From positions 124,001 to 188,000 of the forward strand of contig NZ_JAEPOL010000005.1 in the NCBI RefSeq assembly GCF_017642925.1: a stretch of 64,000 nt of DNA, given 5' to 3'. The notes below the pieces were generated by a model. It was not told the DNA's origin. It searched no databases and saw only the letters and a list, made by a program, of their open reading frames with translations. A program made the position numbers and the translations under genes. This stretch comes from Maricaulis sp. (lineage in GTDB: Bacteria; Pseudomonadota; Alphaproteobacteria; Caulobacterales; Maricaulaceae). Below, one piece after another: positions 18,101-26,622 of the stretch (within the stretch, counting starts at the first letter, position 1; every line of letters starts with the position of its first letter).

Positions 18101-18813
18101 GGGCCCGTGAGATCGGTTTCCTCTTCCAGACCGCCCGGACACAACGAAGTCGATGAACCCGGGTCAACTGTATTGAAACACGCACTGGCTGTGATCGCCG
18201 GCCCCGTCATGGGGTGTTCGGTCTCCACACCTGAATCAAGAATGGCAACAGCCCACCCCGACCCGTCTGCCCCCAGCGCCCAGGCATCGTCTGCTCCGAC
18301 CAGCGGGATCGACTCGTCCAGCACCGGCGGCACCGGAACATCCTCCGTCACGCTCAGGACGTCAGGATGGTTGCGCAACGCTTGGATCGTGTCCGGCCGC
18401 GCCATCATGGAAAAGGCCGGTGTCACGGCAAACTGGCGGGTCACACGCTCTTCCACGACGCTCTGGCCGGCATGCGCGGCGCGCGTCGCGTCACTCAAGC
18501 GGCGCAGACCGCTTTCCCCCATCGCAGCCAGCAGGACGCGCTCGCGCAGCGACGTGAGCACTTCGCGGCGCTGCTCCAGCTCGAATGTAGTGGGTGCAGC
18601 GGAGCGCGGCGCAGCCAGCATTGCCGTATCCGTAAAGGTCACGATGACCGGGATCGGCCGCCCCTCCTCGATGCGTCGAACGGCAAACGGGGACAACGGC
18701 GCTTCGAACAATCCGTCGGAAAGCGCACCCGGCGCATCCTGGGCCATCGCCACCGCAGGCAGGAGTGCAGCACTGAGGCCGGCGACAAGAGACGGAAGAA
18801 GAGAAGATTTCAT
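15199..18813 (-). CDS. Secreted subtilisin-like serine protease with four C-terminal repeats
   Basis: 1204 residues. Signal peptide MKSSLLPSLV...AVAMAQ (about 24 residues), an I9-like prodomain ending HPDVLSVTEDV near residue 157, then the S8 catalytic domain with Asp193 (AILDSGV), His262 (HGTHVAS) and Ser463 (GTSMATPHVAG). Cys pairs in the domain suggest disulfides. A beta-sandwich-like region (PAWIDTNSGSFSIPAG) follows, then four repeats of about 120 residues (near 637-755, 804-925, 940-1060, 1080-1200). Each opens (F/L)GP(F/Y)xW, holds DC(S/A)L and a second Cys (CGxF), and ends MRRxxTxxxGGxTDFxFD. The repeats are probably surface-binding modules. It starts 4 bases after the I9-like lipoprotein gene. 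Confidence 0.95.
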   Translation of the reverse strand: MKSSLLPSLVAGLSAALLPAVAMAQDAPGALSDGLFEAPLSPFAVRRIEEGRPIPVIVTFTDTAMLAAPRSAAPTTFELEQRREVLTSLRERVLLAAMGESGLRRLSDATRAAHAGQSVVEERVTRQFAVTPAFSMMARPDTIQALRNHPDVLSVTEDVPVPPVLDESIPLVGADDAWALGADGSGWAVAILDSGVETEHPMTGPAITASACFNTVDPGSSTSLCPGGLEEETDLTGPDSGDSCVEDDIARAPETGTDGCFHGTHVASTAAGRTVNLSGGRTLNGVARASDIVAVNVFSRFEADECEDSDDPCILSYQSDQLAALEWLYDNRNTLNLAAVNMSLGGGEYSSACTAHTLRNIVVSLHTAGVATVIASGNERFLDAVSSPSCIPEAITVGSTTKNDEISSFSNSSELVDLLAPGSSIMAAWQSEEPPTGENCIIQDDEPNSEGFCHWFAQSSGTSMATPHVAGAFAALRDGFPSATVDEILTALQFTGMQVTDPDNGITRSRIDVGAAYEMLQDGGVLAGGVELTPAEAYRVSGESGDPTSFGTKLYQLENTTGSARSVTVSSTPAWIDTNSGSFSIPAGSSRTLELSVDMGNLPVFADSGRVTLTSNGQTMSIPVSIQVEQTGAVAELGPYPWAGDASAVSQNVFRITGLDTGLPTAISVALSNTAFGAYSGDFSDCSLTVQPGRYNRGEYIITNTDLAECGNFRRADLTFRIFAEQADITEGIRMRRFATNSLGGMTDFSFDAEGTSSSETSAQSGPGLESDAGFVALAEDSIWARADTVPDEPAAAAPAALANADFGPFEWTGDANAFTGSAFRISGLGTAIPTSIFVAIDNAASDGYAGAFSDCALNILGTRYNGSEYLIFGSDLAACGNFVRGDLTFRISADSTDVSNGLAMRRFATALSGGLTDFAFDQESSAFSTFVSLDATHGQAAFGPFEWTGDSSAGLSSIFRIVGFETGLPTQIDLAIRSAQAAGYNGTFADCSLTIRPERKNGQEYLVTQSDLGDCGAFGQADLVFRIRGLKTDVPQGLMMRRFAIGPSRDLTDFGFDHTPGSNATASNVPNGAPSGLGAVSFGPFDWVEDANGTTMSSFRISGLASGAPYRVDVALMNATAGSGIGSYFDCSLTIRAARSGEGDFVILPSDFADCGSFGRADVLFRVVADEDDVNAGLTMRRLVTTSAGGLSDLGFDADSAAD

Positions 18814-18817
18814 GGGA

Positions 18818-19258
18818 TCACCGCTGCGAGATAGAGGAGTTCGAAGATAGGGTGGCCGTCGGCGCGCTGGTCGTGTCGGGCGTCACGGACAGGACGGAGG
18901 ATTGTCTGCGGATACTGTCCGCTTCATCAGCAGACAGTCCCATCGCAAAACCCGGCAAGGAGCTGAAAGTCTCGTGCAGCACCGGCCGGCAGCCGGTCTG
19001 CATGCCGCTGCGATCATAACCTTGCGCACCAAAAGCCGCCTCAAGAACAGCCTCGCGCAGATCTTCCAGGGCGACAGCGTTCCTGCTGGCATCCGGCGCG
19101 AGCCTGACAATCATGATTGTCCGGTCCGCCTCGACACATCCGGCCACGGGTTCCGATGTCGTCGCACAGCCGACCAGCAGCCCGGCCGGGATCAGAGCAA
19201 GCGCCAATACTATCCCCGGAATCGACCGCCTGACTTTGCAGGTCTTTTTCAGATGCAT
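18818..19258 (-). CDS. Lipoprotein with I9 (subtilisin propeptide)-like domain
   Basis: 146 residues from MHLKKTCKV; the frame is open upstream, but GAGGGGAA just before this ATG sets the start. Lipobox LLVGC at about residue 31. The rest has the I9 fold signature: IMIVRLAPDAS as the first strand and GFAMGLSADEADSIRRQSSVLSVTPD as the final helix and strand. Subtilisin propeptides act as folding helpers and inhibitors. Because the protease encoded 4 bases downstream has its own prodomain, this is either a second chaperone or a membrane-held inhibitor (inference). Confidence 0.78.
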   Translation of the reverse strand: MHLKKTCKVRRSIPGIVLALALIPAGLLVGCATTSEPVAGCVEADRTIMIVRLAPDASRNAVALEDLREAVLEAAFGAQGYDRSGMQTGCRPVLHETFSSLPGFAMGLSADEADSIRRQSSVLSVTPDTTSAPTATLSSNSSISQR

Positions 19259-19504
19259 CCCGTTTCCCCTCATTCTGCCTGCCAGTCTGGATCGACTCTT
19301 GTTCAGGCCTTGATGGCAGCATATCGCGCCATTCGGAAAAATATATGTCGCTCCGCGATGTCGACAATTTTTTATCGCCGAACAGGAGCGAACAACTTCT
19401 AAGGGCCGACTGCAGCTGTGACGCACTGCCACATCCAAACGCGACGGAAATCGCAGCCAATGTCGTTTCAGCAGGTATGGCAGCCCCGTTCCCGGAGACC
19501 CGGC

Positions 19505-20641
19505 ATGACCTTTCGGCGCACAGTTTTCTGGACTCATCTGGCTGCAGGCCTCGTCACTGCCCTCTTCATCGGGCTTATGTCGATTACCAGCGTGCTGCTC
19601 ACCTATGAGCGCCAGATGATCCGCTGGGCCCAGGATGCAGCTGTTTCCGCGCCCGCCGGCGAAGCACCCTTGACCTTCCAGGGTCTGGTGGACGCCGCAG
19701 CGGCGGAAGGCGCGCAAGCCGGCCATGTAGTTACCGTGCCGGATGGCCGGAGCGGCGCTGTGCATGTTGCAGCCGGGCGGCGCAATGCCTTCCTGCTCGA
19801 TCCCTACACGGGTGACCGCCTTGAGGGCGCCGGGGAAGGCATGGAAGCCTTCTTCGGCCGGGTCATGCACATCCACCGCTGGCTCGCCTTCACGGGCGGG
19901 CGCAATGATCTGGGCGCCGCTATCAATGGCGCGGCCAATCTGGCCTTCGCCGCCCTCATTCTTACCGGGCTTTACCTGTGGTGGCCGAAGGTGTGGCGCT
20001 GGGCCTTCCTGAAAACCCAGCTCCTGTTTCGCCGCCATTATCCCTCCGCCAAGGCGCGTCACTATAACTGGCACCATGTGATGGGCTTCTGGATGGCGTT
20101 ACCACTGCTCGCCATCACGCTGACCGGTGCGGTCTTCTCCTACGGCTGGGCCAATGCGCTGGTCTATGCGGCCTTTGGCGAAAGCGTGCCGGTGCGAGGC
20201 GGACCGCCGGTTCCCGCTGGCACCGCGGACTCAGCGCCTGACGAGCCGCGAGGCCTGGCCGGCGAGCCCGTGTCGCTGGACGCGCTCGTGGCGCGCGCTA
20301 TCGCCGAGACCGGCCCCGGACGCCGGATTGCCATTACCCTGCCTGAGGAAGGCGCCGAAACGGTGCGCATATCTGTGGATCACGGCAATGGTGTCCAGGC
20401 CAGCCTGATCGACGAGGTCGTGGTGTTCCGCGACGGATCGGGCCTGGCCACGGCGACACCGGCACGCCGCTCGCCCGCCGCCGAGGCCCGCCGCTATATC
20501 CGTTTCCTGCACACCGGAGAAATCTACGGCCTCGCCGGCCAGACCCTCGCGGGCCTCGCATCCCTGTTTGCCGTCCTGCTGGTCTATACCGGAGCCTGCC
20601 TCGGCGTGACCCGGCTGCGGCGGATGTGGCGGGAGCGATAG
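19505..20641 (+). CDS. PepSY-associated inner-membrane protein
   Basis: 378 residues from MTFRRTVFW, with GGAG upstream; an earlier ATG in frame at 19418 has no binding site. Four hydrophobic helices: residues about 8-30, 135-155, 190-215 and 345-365, with the periplasmic PepSY-like part between. The HRWLAF and HVMGFWMALPLL segments contain the His residues common to this family, often found beside TonB-dependent siderophore receptors, where it may help iron release. No receptor is adjacent here. The exact role is unknown. Confidence 0.85.
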   Translation: MTFRRTVFWTHLAAGLVTALFIGLMSITSVLLTYERQMIRWAQDAAVSAPAGEAPLTFQGLVDAAAAEGAQAGHVVTVPDGRSGAVHVAAGRRNAFLLDPYTGDRLEGAGEGMEAFFGRVMHIHRWLAFTGGRNDLGAAINGAANLAFAALILTGLYLWWPKVWRWAFLKTQLLFRRHYPSAKARHYNWHHVMGFWMALPLLAITLTGAVFSYGWANALVYAAFGESVPVRGGPPVPAGTADSAPDEPRGLAGEPVSLDALVARAIAETGPGRRIAITLPEEGAETVRISVDHGNGVQASLIDEVVVFRDGSGLATATPARRSPAAEARRYIRFLHTGEIYGLAGQTLAGLASLFAVLLVYTGACLGVTRLRRMWRER

Positions 20642-20798
20642 GCCGGATGCAGCGCGTTCTGTTTGAGGAGAAGAATGGCGCGGGCTGATGGACCAGCCTC
20701 TAACCCCACAGCCCTGAGCGCGTTCCAGGTGAGCATCGACCCGATCGCCGGCGGCCGCGACAGGCTCGGGTCGAGCGGAGCGGGAACAAGGGAAAAAA

Positions 20799-20874
20799 TG
20801 GTGCCCGGGGGCGGATTCGAACCACCGACACGCGGATTTTCAATCCGCTGCTCTACCAACTGAGCTACCCGGGC
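20799..20874 (-). tRNA. tRNA-Phe (GAA)
   Basis: 76 bases including an encoded CCA end. Acceptor stem GCCCGGG/CCCGGGC, D arm GCTC...GAGC, anticodon arm GCGGA-TTGAAAA-TCCGC with anticodon GAA, and T arm GGTGG-TTCGAAT-CCGCC. A run of T follows the CCA directly. It lies downstream of yacG on the same strand. Confidence 0.96.
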
Positions 20875-20995
20875 GCCGGGCGGACACGCGCATCGGGGCG
20901 CGGTCGAGAGCGCGGTTTATAGGGGCCCGCGCCGGGCCTGTCCATGGCCGTTTTCAGCGAAATGTGCACCCGGCCGCAACGTCCGGTCGGCCAGC

Positions 20996-21163
20996 CTAGC
21001 GGTCTTCCTCAGACGGCGGGTTTTCCTCGGCCACATCGGCCGGTTCGCCGGGAATGGCATAGCTGTCATTCATCCACTTGCCCAGATCCACATCGGCACA
21101 GCGCTTGGAGCAGAAGGGCTTGAATTCGGGGTCGGCCGGCTTGCGGCAGATGGGACATTTCAT
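20996..21163 (-). CDS. yacG: DNA gyrase inhibitor YacG
   Basis: 55 residues, MKCPICRKPADPEFKPFCSKRC. The four-cysteine zinc finger CPxC...CSxxC is complete and the acidic tail is typical. YacG binds GyrB and blocks gyrase binding to DNA in E. coli; a housekeeping role is likely. It starts 34 bases after the end of rng, in the usual alphaproteobacterial order infA-maf-rng-yacG. Confidence 0.92.
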   Translation of the reverse strand: MKCPICRKPADPEFKPFCSKRCADVDLGKWMNDSYAIPGEPADVAEENPPSEEDR

Positions 21164-21197
21164 GATGCCCTCCTTGGTTCGCTATTCGCGCGCCGGG

Positions 21198-22271
21198 TCA
21201 GGCGCGGCTGACGCGCGCATCCTCGCGATCGAGACCGTCGGCGGCCACCAGCTCGAACCGCGGCCCGATCCGGCCGGTCAGCGCCTTGCGCCAGCCGATC
21301 GTATCAGCATCGAGCCAGGCGAAAACCTCCGGCGAGACTTCCAGCTTCTGCTTGCGGCTGCGATCGGATATGGCCTCGCCCTGCAGGCGTCGCAAGGCCG
21401 CCAGGGCACAGCTCTCCACCGACAAGCGCCCATCGGCATCGCACATCTGCTCGCGCAGTGAGCGGCCCCGGCGCTGGCGTGCCAGTTCGCCGACGCCGAA
21501 TTGCGACAGCGGCGCCACATCCACCTTCGCCCGGTCACGCTTGAACGCACCGCGCATCGCCTGCTCCACCGTCTTGCGATCGGGCTGGGCGCGCATGTGC
21601 ACAAAGTCGATGGCGATAATGCCGCCGAGGCCACGCAGACGCACCTGGCGGGCGGCTTCCTTGGCGGCCGACGTGTTCAGCGCCACAGCCAGCTGCGCCG
21701 GTGAGCCCTGGCCCTTGCGGCCGTCGGCATCGACATCGATCGTCGTCATCGCCCGCGTCGTCTCGATATAGAGCGAGCCGCCGCCGGGAATGGGTGCGAG
21801 CGGATTCAGCGCCGCCTCGAACTCATCGTCCAGATCGATATCCGTCTCGTCCGCCCACACCGCCTCGGCCTCGCCGTAAGCTTTCACCAAGCGCTGGGCA
21901 AGGATCGGCGCCGGCTGGAGACATTCAGGCGCATCGCCCTCCCCGGCCTCGGCCAGGGCGAGATTGGGGCCTTTTTCGGCATAGGCTTCGCGGGCAATAC
22001 GCACACCGATGGCGGCGCCTTCATGGAAGCCCTTGGGCCGGCCGGCCTTGCCGAAGGGCAGGAAGCCTTCCGGCCCAACGCCGAGATCGACAAAGGCCGC
22101 ATTCAGTGCCGGTTCGACCCGGCGCACGCGGCCGCGATAGATCTCGCCCTCGACGACGCGCTGACCGGCCTCGCTCCAGCGGTCCAGCCACAGCTCGACC
22201 ACACGGCCATTGTCCACGACAGCGGCGCGGGTTTCGCCAATATTTTCCTCGATCAGGATGCGGCGGCTCAT
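21198..22271 (-). CDS. rng: Ribonuclease E/G family protein, short form
   Basis: 357 residues from [18 protein letters not shown]; the ATG overlaps the maf stop by 4 bases. An S1-like RNA-binding part ([25 protein letters not shown]) comes first. The two catalytic metal-binding Asp of the family are in TTIDVDADG and IIAIDFVHM. The zinc-link motif CPxCxG seen in E. coli RNase E and G is absent, and the protein is about 130 residues shorter than RNase G. It is therefore a truncated RNase E/G-like endonuclease that may form a different assembly. Confidence 0.86.
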   Translation of the reverse strand: MSRRILIEENIGETRAAVVDNGRVVELWLDRWSEAGQRVVEGEIYRGRVRRVEPALNAAFVDLGVGPEGFLPFGKAGRPKGFHEGAAIGVRIAREAYAEKGPNLALAEAGEGDAPECLQPAPILAQRLVKAYGEAEAVWADETDIDLDDEFEAALNPLAPIPGGGSLYIETTRAMTTIDVDADGRKGQGSPAQLAVALNTSAAKEAARQVRLRGLGGIIAIDFVHMRAQPDRKTVEQAMRGAFKRDRAKVDVAPLSQFGVGELARQRRGRSLREQMCDADGRLSVESCALAALRRLQGEAISDRSRKQKLEVSPEVFAWLDADTIGWRKALTGRIGPRFELVAADGLDREDARVSRA

Positions 22272-22906
22272 GTCGTCGGCCTTTCGCCCATGCGCTCGGT
22301 CACGGGATAGCCCAGACCGGCCAGCAGATTGCTCGTCTCGTAGAGCGGCAGTCCCACCACGCCGGTGAAGGAGCCGATCAGATTCACCACAAAACACCCG
22401 GCCCGGCCCTGGATACCATAGCCCCCGGCCTTTCCATGCCATTCGCCCGAGGCGATATAGGCGTCGATCTCCGGCTGGGACAGGCGTTTGAACTTCACCC
22501 GGGTCTCGACCACACGCGCCGCGAATGCCCCGCCGGGGCCTGCCGCGGCAATGCCGGTGAAGACCCGGTGATTGCGGCCGGACAGAAGGTCCAGACAGCG
22601 CCGGGCCTCGGCCTCGTCGAGCGTCTTGGGCAGAATGCGCCGGCCGACACCGACCACCGTATCTGCCGCAAGCACGAACGCATCGCCGCCCGCGCGCACG
22701 GACGGGTGCGCCATCGCCTTTTCCTGCGCCAGGCGCAGGGCGAGCGGCCCCGGCAATTCGCCGGGGATCTCGTGCTCGTCGATATGTGTGGGTTCGACCG
22801 CGTCGGGAACAATCCCGACACTGACCAGAAGATCGAGGCGGCGCGGTGAGGCGCTTGCCAGGATCAGGGGCGGTCGCGGTCCGTGTGCCATGGCGGCATC
22901 CGTCAT
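22268..22906 (-). CDS. maf: Maf-family nucleoside triphosphate pyrophosphatase
   Basis: 212 residues. Maf motifs: [12 protein letters not shown] at residue 16, the EKA and [16 protein letters not shown] segments, and GRNHRVFTG. These enzymes hydrolyse non-canonical or certain canonical nucleotides (dTTP, UTP or methylated GTP) to monophosphates. The N-terminus has two possible Met starts five residues apart. Coupled to rng by a 4-base overlap. Confidence 0.94.
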   Translation of the reverse strand: MTDAAMAHGPRPPLILASASPRRLDLLVSVGIVPDAVEPTHIDEHEIPGELPGPLALRLAQEKAMAHPSVRAGGDAFVLAADTVVGVGRRILPKTLDEAEARRCLDLLSGRNHRVFTGIAAAGPGGAFAARVVETRVKFKRLSQPEIDAYIASGEWHGKAGGYGIQGRAGCFVVNLIGSFTGVVGLPLYETSNLLAGLGYPVTERMGERPTT

Positions 22907-22931
22907 TGCGTCGACGCGCCCCGCAAACGGT

Positions 22932-23150
22932 TTACTTGAAGCGATAGGTGATACGACCCTTGGTCAGGTCATAGGGTGTCATTTCGACAAGCACCTTGTC
23001 GCCCGCCAGAACCCGGATCCGGTTCTTGCGCATCTTGCCCGCCGTGTGGGCGATGATCTCGTGATCATTCTCGAGTTTGACCCGGAAGGTCGCGTTCGGA
23101 AGCAGTTCCGTCACCTCGCCGGGAAACTCCAACAACTCTTCTTTCGCCAT
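22932..23150 (-). CDS. infA: Translation initiation factor IF-1
   Basis: 72 residues, [22 protein letters not shown], one OB fold ending GRITYRFK. The start is MAKEEL because the upstream in-frame Met has no binding site and MAKEE is invariant. It binds the A site of the 30S subunit during initiation. Encoded between the phosphatase gene and maf. Confidence 0.97.
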   Translation of the reverse strand: MAKEELLEFPGEVTELLPNATFRVKLENDHEIIAHTAGKMRKNRIRVLAGDKVLVEMTPYDLTKGRITYRFK

Positions 23151-23273
23151 GCGGCTCCTCAATTCCTGGCCCGGATTTCCGGGCGAAATAAATACGGGAT
23201 AAGGCCGACTCGCCGTGCGGCCGGCGTCCCGGAGCGCGCTATATAGTCCTTCACCGGGTGCAAAGTCGAGACG

Positions 23274-23708
23274 TCAAGCGCTTTTTAGGCTGGCATCCCA
23301 CTGTGCGATGCGTGCAGCAATGGCGTCACGGGTCTCTCGATAGGCCGCCAGACGCATGTCGCGATTGCCGCCGGTCTCGCTGGGATCGGGGATCGGCCAG
23401 GCCTGGAACTCGGCGCCCGTGCGCGCCGCATAGTCCCGCGCCGTGCGGTCGGCCGCAGTAGACAGCGAGACCACGATATCGGCCGCCGGCTCGCCTACAC
23501 CATTGAGGGCGATCGGCGAGAAGTCTTCGAGGTCGATGCCCTCTTCCAGCATCACCGCCACCATGAAGGGGTCGACAAAGGCGGCCGGGATCACGCCGCA
23601 GGAGCGCGCCGAGACATCGTCGCCGAAGCGTTTGCGCCACAGTGCCTCGCCCATCGGCGAGCGGATGGCATTGCGCCCGCAGACGAACAGGACCGAGGGC
23701 GTCGTCAT
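23274..23708 (-). CDS. Low-molecular-weight protein tyrosine phosphatase family
   Basis: 144 residues. Active-site loop VLFVCGRNAIRS has Cys10 and Arg16, as in the CX5R signature, and the general-acid DPS motif is in WPIPDPSETGG. Either a tyrosine phosphatase or an ArsC-like enzyme; this genomic position (after UPF0262, before infA) holds an LMW-PTP in many alphaproteobacteria. ATG overlaps the UPF0262 stop by 4 bases. Confidence 0.88.
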   Translation of the reverse strand: MTTPSVLFVCGRNAIRSPMGEALWRKRFGDDVSARSCGVIPAAFVDPFMVAVMLEEGIDLEDFSPIALNGVGEPAADIVVSLSTAADRTARDYAARTGAEFQAWPIPDPSETGGNRDMRLAAYRETRDAIAARIAQWDASLKSA

Positions 23709-24187
23709 GAGGCAGCCCGCCGGTGCAGGGCGCAGATCAGGGTGAAGAGCCGCCGGGCGGTGTCGAAGTCCACCTCGATCTTGCCGCTCAGCCGCTCGCG
23801 CAGCAGCGTCGAGCCTTCGTTGTGCACCCCGCGGCGGCCCATGTCGATCGCCTCGATCTGGGCCAGCGGCGCATCGCGCACAGCCTCGTAATAGCTCTCG
23901 CAGATCAGGAAATAGTCCTTGATGATGCGGCGCAGCGGCCCCAGCGCAAAGACGAAGGCGCGCACCGGCGTATCGTCATCCTGGCGCACATCGAAGACCA
24001 GACGGTCATCCTCGATCGCCAGGCGCAGGGCAAACGGGCCGTCGGTATCGCCGGACGGACGGAAACTGTTGGCTTCGAGAAGATCGGCAATGGCAACGCG
24101 CCGCTCATGGTCGGCATTGACATCGCCCGGCCCCATGCTGGCCGCGTCGAGATCGATCCTGACAATCCGGTCCGGCAGTTCGCTCAT
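23705..24187 (-). CDS. UPF0262 family protein
   Basis: 160 residues of unknown function. RIVRIDLD, LLEANSFRP, RRIIKDYFLICESYYEAV and MGRRGVHNEGS are strongly conserved in the alphaproteobacterial UPF0262 family. It overlaps the DUF2948 gene and the phosphatase gene by 4 bases each, so these three are one translational unit. Confidence 0.9.
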   Translation of the reverse strand: MSELPDRIVRIDLDAASMGPGDVNADHERRVAIADLLEANSFRPSGDTDGPFALRLAIEDDRLVFDVRQDDDTPVRAFVFALGPLRRIIKDYFLICESYYEAVRDAPLAQIEAIDMGRRGVHNEGSTLLRERLSGKIEVDFDTARRLFTLICALHRRAAS

Positions 24188-24645
24188 TGCCTGCTCGCCC
24201 CTTCTTCCGGCCCGTCCTCATGCACCGGCCGGCCGCCCGTCGCGCGCCAGGGCGCGGTCAGGTCGGCCATCACCACATCCAGGCATTCCACATCAAGCCG
24301 CACCTCGCCGCCACCGGAAAACACCAGCACGACGGTGCCGGCGGGCGTTTCGGCCGGTTCGAAAGCGATGGAGAGCAGGTTGACCACGGCGTCACTGGCG
24401 CCCTGGCGGATATTCTGCGAGCGCGCCGCAGCGACGCGGCCGATCTGCAGACCGCTGCGCACACGGCGATCGCGCCGGCCCGCTTCCCAGCAGAAGCGGT
24501 TGAAGGCGATGGTAAATGCCTTCTCGCGCCGCGAGAACTGGAAGTCGCCCAGCTGCGCCACGGCATCCTGCAGGGCTGCCGATATCGGTTCGAGGTCCGT
24601 CGCGTCGAATGCCACCAGACGCAGGGGCCGGTCGTCTCGCTTCAA
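24184..24645 (-). CDS. DUF2948 family protein, probable TTG start
   Basis: 153 residues when read from the TTG at 24643-24645 (LKRDDRPLRLVAFDATDLE), 4 bases after the murA stop, with GGAG about 10 bases upstream. No suitable ATG exists: the open frame continues into murA. The protein contains FQFSRREKAFTIAFNRFCWE and a hydrophobic C-terminal half, the pattern of DUF2948. Function unknown. Position after murA is conserved in alphaproteobacteria. Confidence 0.8.
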   Translation of the reverse strand: MKRDDRPLRLVAFDATDLEPISAALQDAVAQLGDFQFSRREKAFTIAFNRFCWEAGRRDRRVRSGLQIGRVAAARSQNIRQGASDAVVNLLSIAFEPAETPAGTVVLVFSGGGEVRLDVECLDVVMADLTAPWRATGGRPVHEDGPEEGASRQ

Positions 24646-24649
24646 GGTC

Positions 24650-25927
24650 TCAGGACTCCGCCGGTTCAGACTGACGTTCGATCCGCGCGCCGCAGCCTGA
24701 CAGCTTGGCCTCCAGGCGCTCGAACCCACGATCAAGGTGATAGACCCGATTGACCACGGTTTCACCCTCGGCGGCAAGTCCGGCAATGACCAGGCTGACC
24801 GAAGCGCGCAGGTCCGTCGCCATGACGGGGGCGCCTTTCAGCCGCGGCACACCGCGCACGACCGCCTCATTGCCGTTGACGCTGATATCGGCGCCCAGAC
24901 GCGTCAGCTCCGGGGCGTGCATGAAACGGTTCTCGAAAATCGTCTCGCGGATCACCGATGTGCCTTCGGCCGTCGTCATCAGCGCCATGAATTGCGCCTG
25001 GGCGTCCGTCGGGAAGCCCGGATAGGGCTGGGTCTCGATATCGACACCCGTCACGCGGGCGCCATTGCGCTCGACCCGCACGCCGCCATCGACCGGCTGG
25101 ACCGTCACGCCGGCCTCGTTCATCGCATTCCACAGCGCCTTGTTATGCGCCCACACGGCGCCATCCAGCACCACATCACCGCCAGCCGCCGCAACCGCCA
25201 GCGCATAGGTCGCGGTCTCGATCCGGTCACCGACGACCGCGTGGGTTACGCCGTTCAGGCGCTCGCGCCCCTGGATACGGATAGTCGATGTACCCGCCCC
25301 CTCGACCTCGGCGCCCATCGCCGTGAGGCAGGCCGCCAGATCGGCGATTTCCGGCTCGCGCGCGGCGTTCTCGATCACGGTCTCGCCCCGCGCCAGGGCC
25401 GCCGCGAGCATGGTGTGCTCGGTCGCGCCGACCGAAGCGAAGGGCAGGTCCACCTCGCCGCCGACAAGACCGCCTGCGGGCGCCTTGGCGTCGACATAGC
25501 CCTCTTCCAGCGTGATCTGCGCCCCCAGCGTCTCCAGCGCCTTCAGGTGCAGATCGACCGGACGCGCGCCGATGGCGCAGCCGCCCGGTAGCGAGACGCG
25601 GGCCCGGCCTTCACGGGCGACGAGCGGTCCGAGCACATTGAAGGTGGCGCGCATCTTCCGCACCAGGTCGTAGGGCGCGAATGTGTCGGTGATCTCGGCG
25701 GCGTGCAGCTGCATCTGGGCGCCGGGGCCCTCTTCCACACGCAGCCCCAGACGCGCCAGCAAATGTCCCATGAAGCGGGAATCGGCCAGGCGCGGCATAT
25801 TGGTGAGAATCAGCGGCTCGTCGGTCAGAAGCGCAGCGGCCATGAGTTTGAGCGCGGAATTCTTGGCGCCGCTGATGGCGATTCGGCCGTTGAGCCGGGC
25901 GCCACCCTGGATGACGATACGGTCCAT
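24650..25927 (-). CDS. murA: UDP-N-acetylglucosamine 1-carboxyvinyltransferase
   Basis: 425 residues. First committed step of peptidoglycan synthesis: transfer of enolpyruvate from PEP to UDP-GlcNAc. The catalytic Cys117 is in [15 protein letters not shown], and the start [19 protein letters not shown] is the family opening. Two inside-out alpha/beta domains, full length. A Cys at this site means normal fosfomycin binding, unlike Cys-to-Asp variants. Confidence 0.97.
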   Translation of the reverse strand: MDRIVIQGGARLNGRIAISGAKNSALKLMAAALLTDEPLILTNMPRLADSRFMGHLLARLGLRVEEGPGAQMQLHAAEITDTFAPYDLVRKMRATFNVLGPLVAREGRARVSLPGGCAIGARPVDLHLKALETLGAQITLEEGYVDAKAPAGGLVGGEVDLPFASVGATEHTMLAAALARGETVIENAAREPEIADLAACLTAMGAEVEGAGTSTIRIQGRERLNGVTHAVVGDRIETATYALAVAAAGGDVVLDGAVWAHNKALWNAMNEAGVTVQPVDGGVRVERNGARVTGVDIETQPYPGFPTDAQAQFMALMTTAEGTSVIRETIFENRFMHAPELTRLGADISVNGNEAVVRGVPRLKGAPVMATDLRASVSLVIAGLAAEGETVVNRVYHLDRGFERLEAKLSGCGARIERQSEPAES

Positions 25928-25994
25928 GCTTACTCCCCGGTACAGATTGGTCGGATAATGCGAGCCGGCATGCAGCCCGGCGAAGCGGGCGGCA

Positions 25995-26216
25995 TTATGA
26001 CGGCTTTCCGGGCTTTTCCGGGGCCGTTTCCGCAGCTGCGGGTGTTTCGGTTGCAGTCGCGTCCCCGGCAGGCTTCGCAGCAGCCTTGCGGCGGCGCAGA
26101 TTGGCCCGCAGGGCCTCGGCCAGACGGGCCTCGCGGGACCCCGGTTCGGGCTTGCCGGACTTGCGCGGGGCGGGCGGACCGCCGTTCTGGGATGGTGTCT
26201 TCATGTAATTGGTCAT
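25995..26216 (-). CDS. Small basic conserved protein upstream of murA
   Basis: 73 residues from [13 protein letters not shown]; the ATG at 26204 (MKTPSQ) is also possible, and neither has a strong binding site. The centre, [23 protein letters not shown], is a basic helix of a kind I recall from many small alphaproteobacterial proteins, and the tail is Ala/Pro/Thr rich and disordered. Function unknown. It lies 67 bases before murA. Confidence 0.6.
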   Translation of the reverse strand: MTNYMKTPSQNGGPPAPRKSGKPEPGSREARLAEALRANLRRRKAAAKPAGDATATETPAAAETAPEKPGKPS

Positions 26217-26311
26217 GTCGAACGCTGCACATCGCGTCAAGACACTCTTGGCCTCGCTCCTCCCTTGGGTTATACGCCCGTCTCTCGATCGCCGACAGGC
26301 GAACCCGGTGC

Positions 26312-26386
26312 GCCGCTATAGCTCAGGGGTAGAGCGTTCCCTTGGTAAGGGAGAGGTCGAGTGTTCAATTCACTCTAGCGGCACCA
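26312..26386 (+). tRNA. tRNA-Thr (GGU)
   Basis: 75 bases with encoded CCA. Acceptor GCCGCTA/TAGCGGC, D arm GCTC...GAGC, anticodon arm TTCCC-TTGGTAA-GGGAG with anticodon GGU, T arm GAGTG-TTCAATT-CACTC. It reads ACC and ACU, the main Thr codons in the threonine leader at 55864-56016. Confidence 0.95.
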
Positions 26387-26622
26387 TTTCTTCTTTTTGC
26401 TTCCGCTCCGCTCGAACCCGTACCTGGTCGCGCTATCGGTGTTAGGGTTCGTGCTCACATGAAGCGCGCTCAAGGCTGCTTCGTTCGAGACGGGTCCGTC
26501 AGCCCGCACACCCTTTTTTTTTCGACATTATGCGCCTCTTCAATGCGGCACCCGAAACGGTCAGATTGCCTCACCTCTTATCCGCAACTATCGTTTGCAG
26601 CCCTTGTGGAGGAGGAGTTCCG

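Noticed and set aside
20799-26386. tRNA genes as integration sites of an island
   Set aside because: No integrase, direct repeat of the tRNA end or change of base composition is next to either tRNA, and the flanking genes are conserved housekeeping genes.
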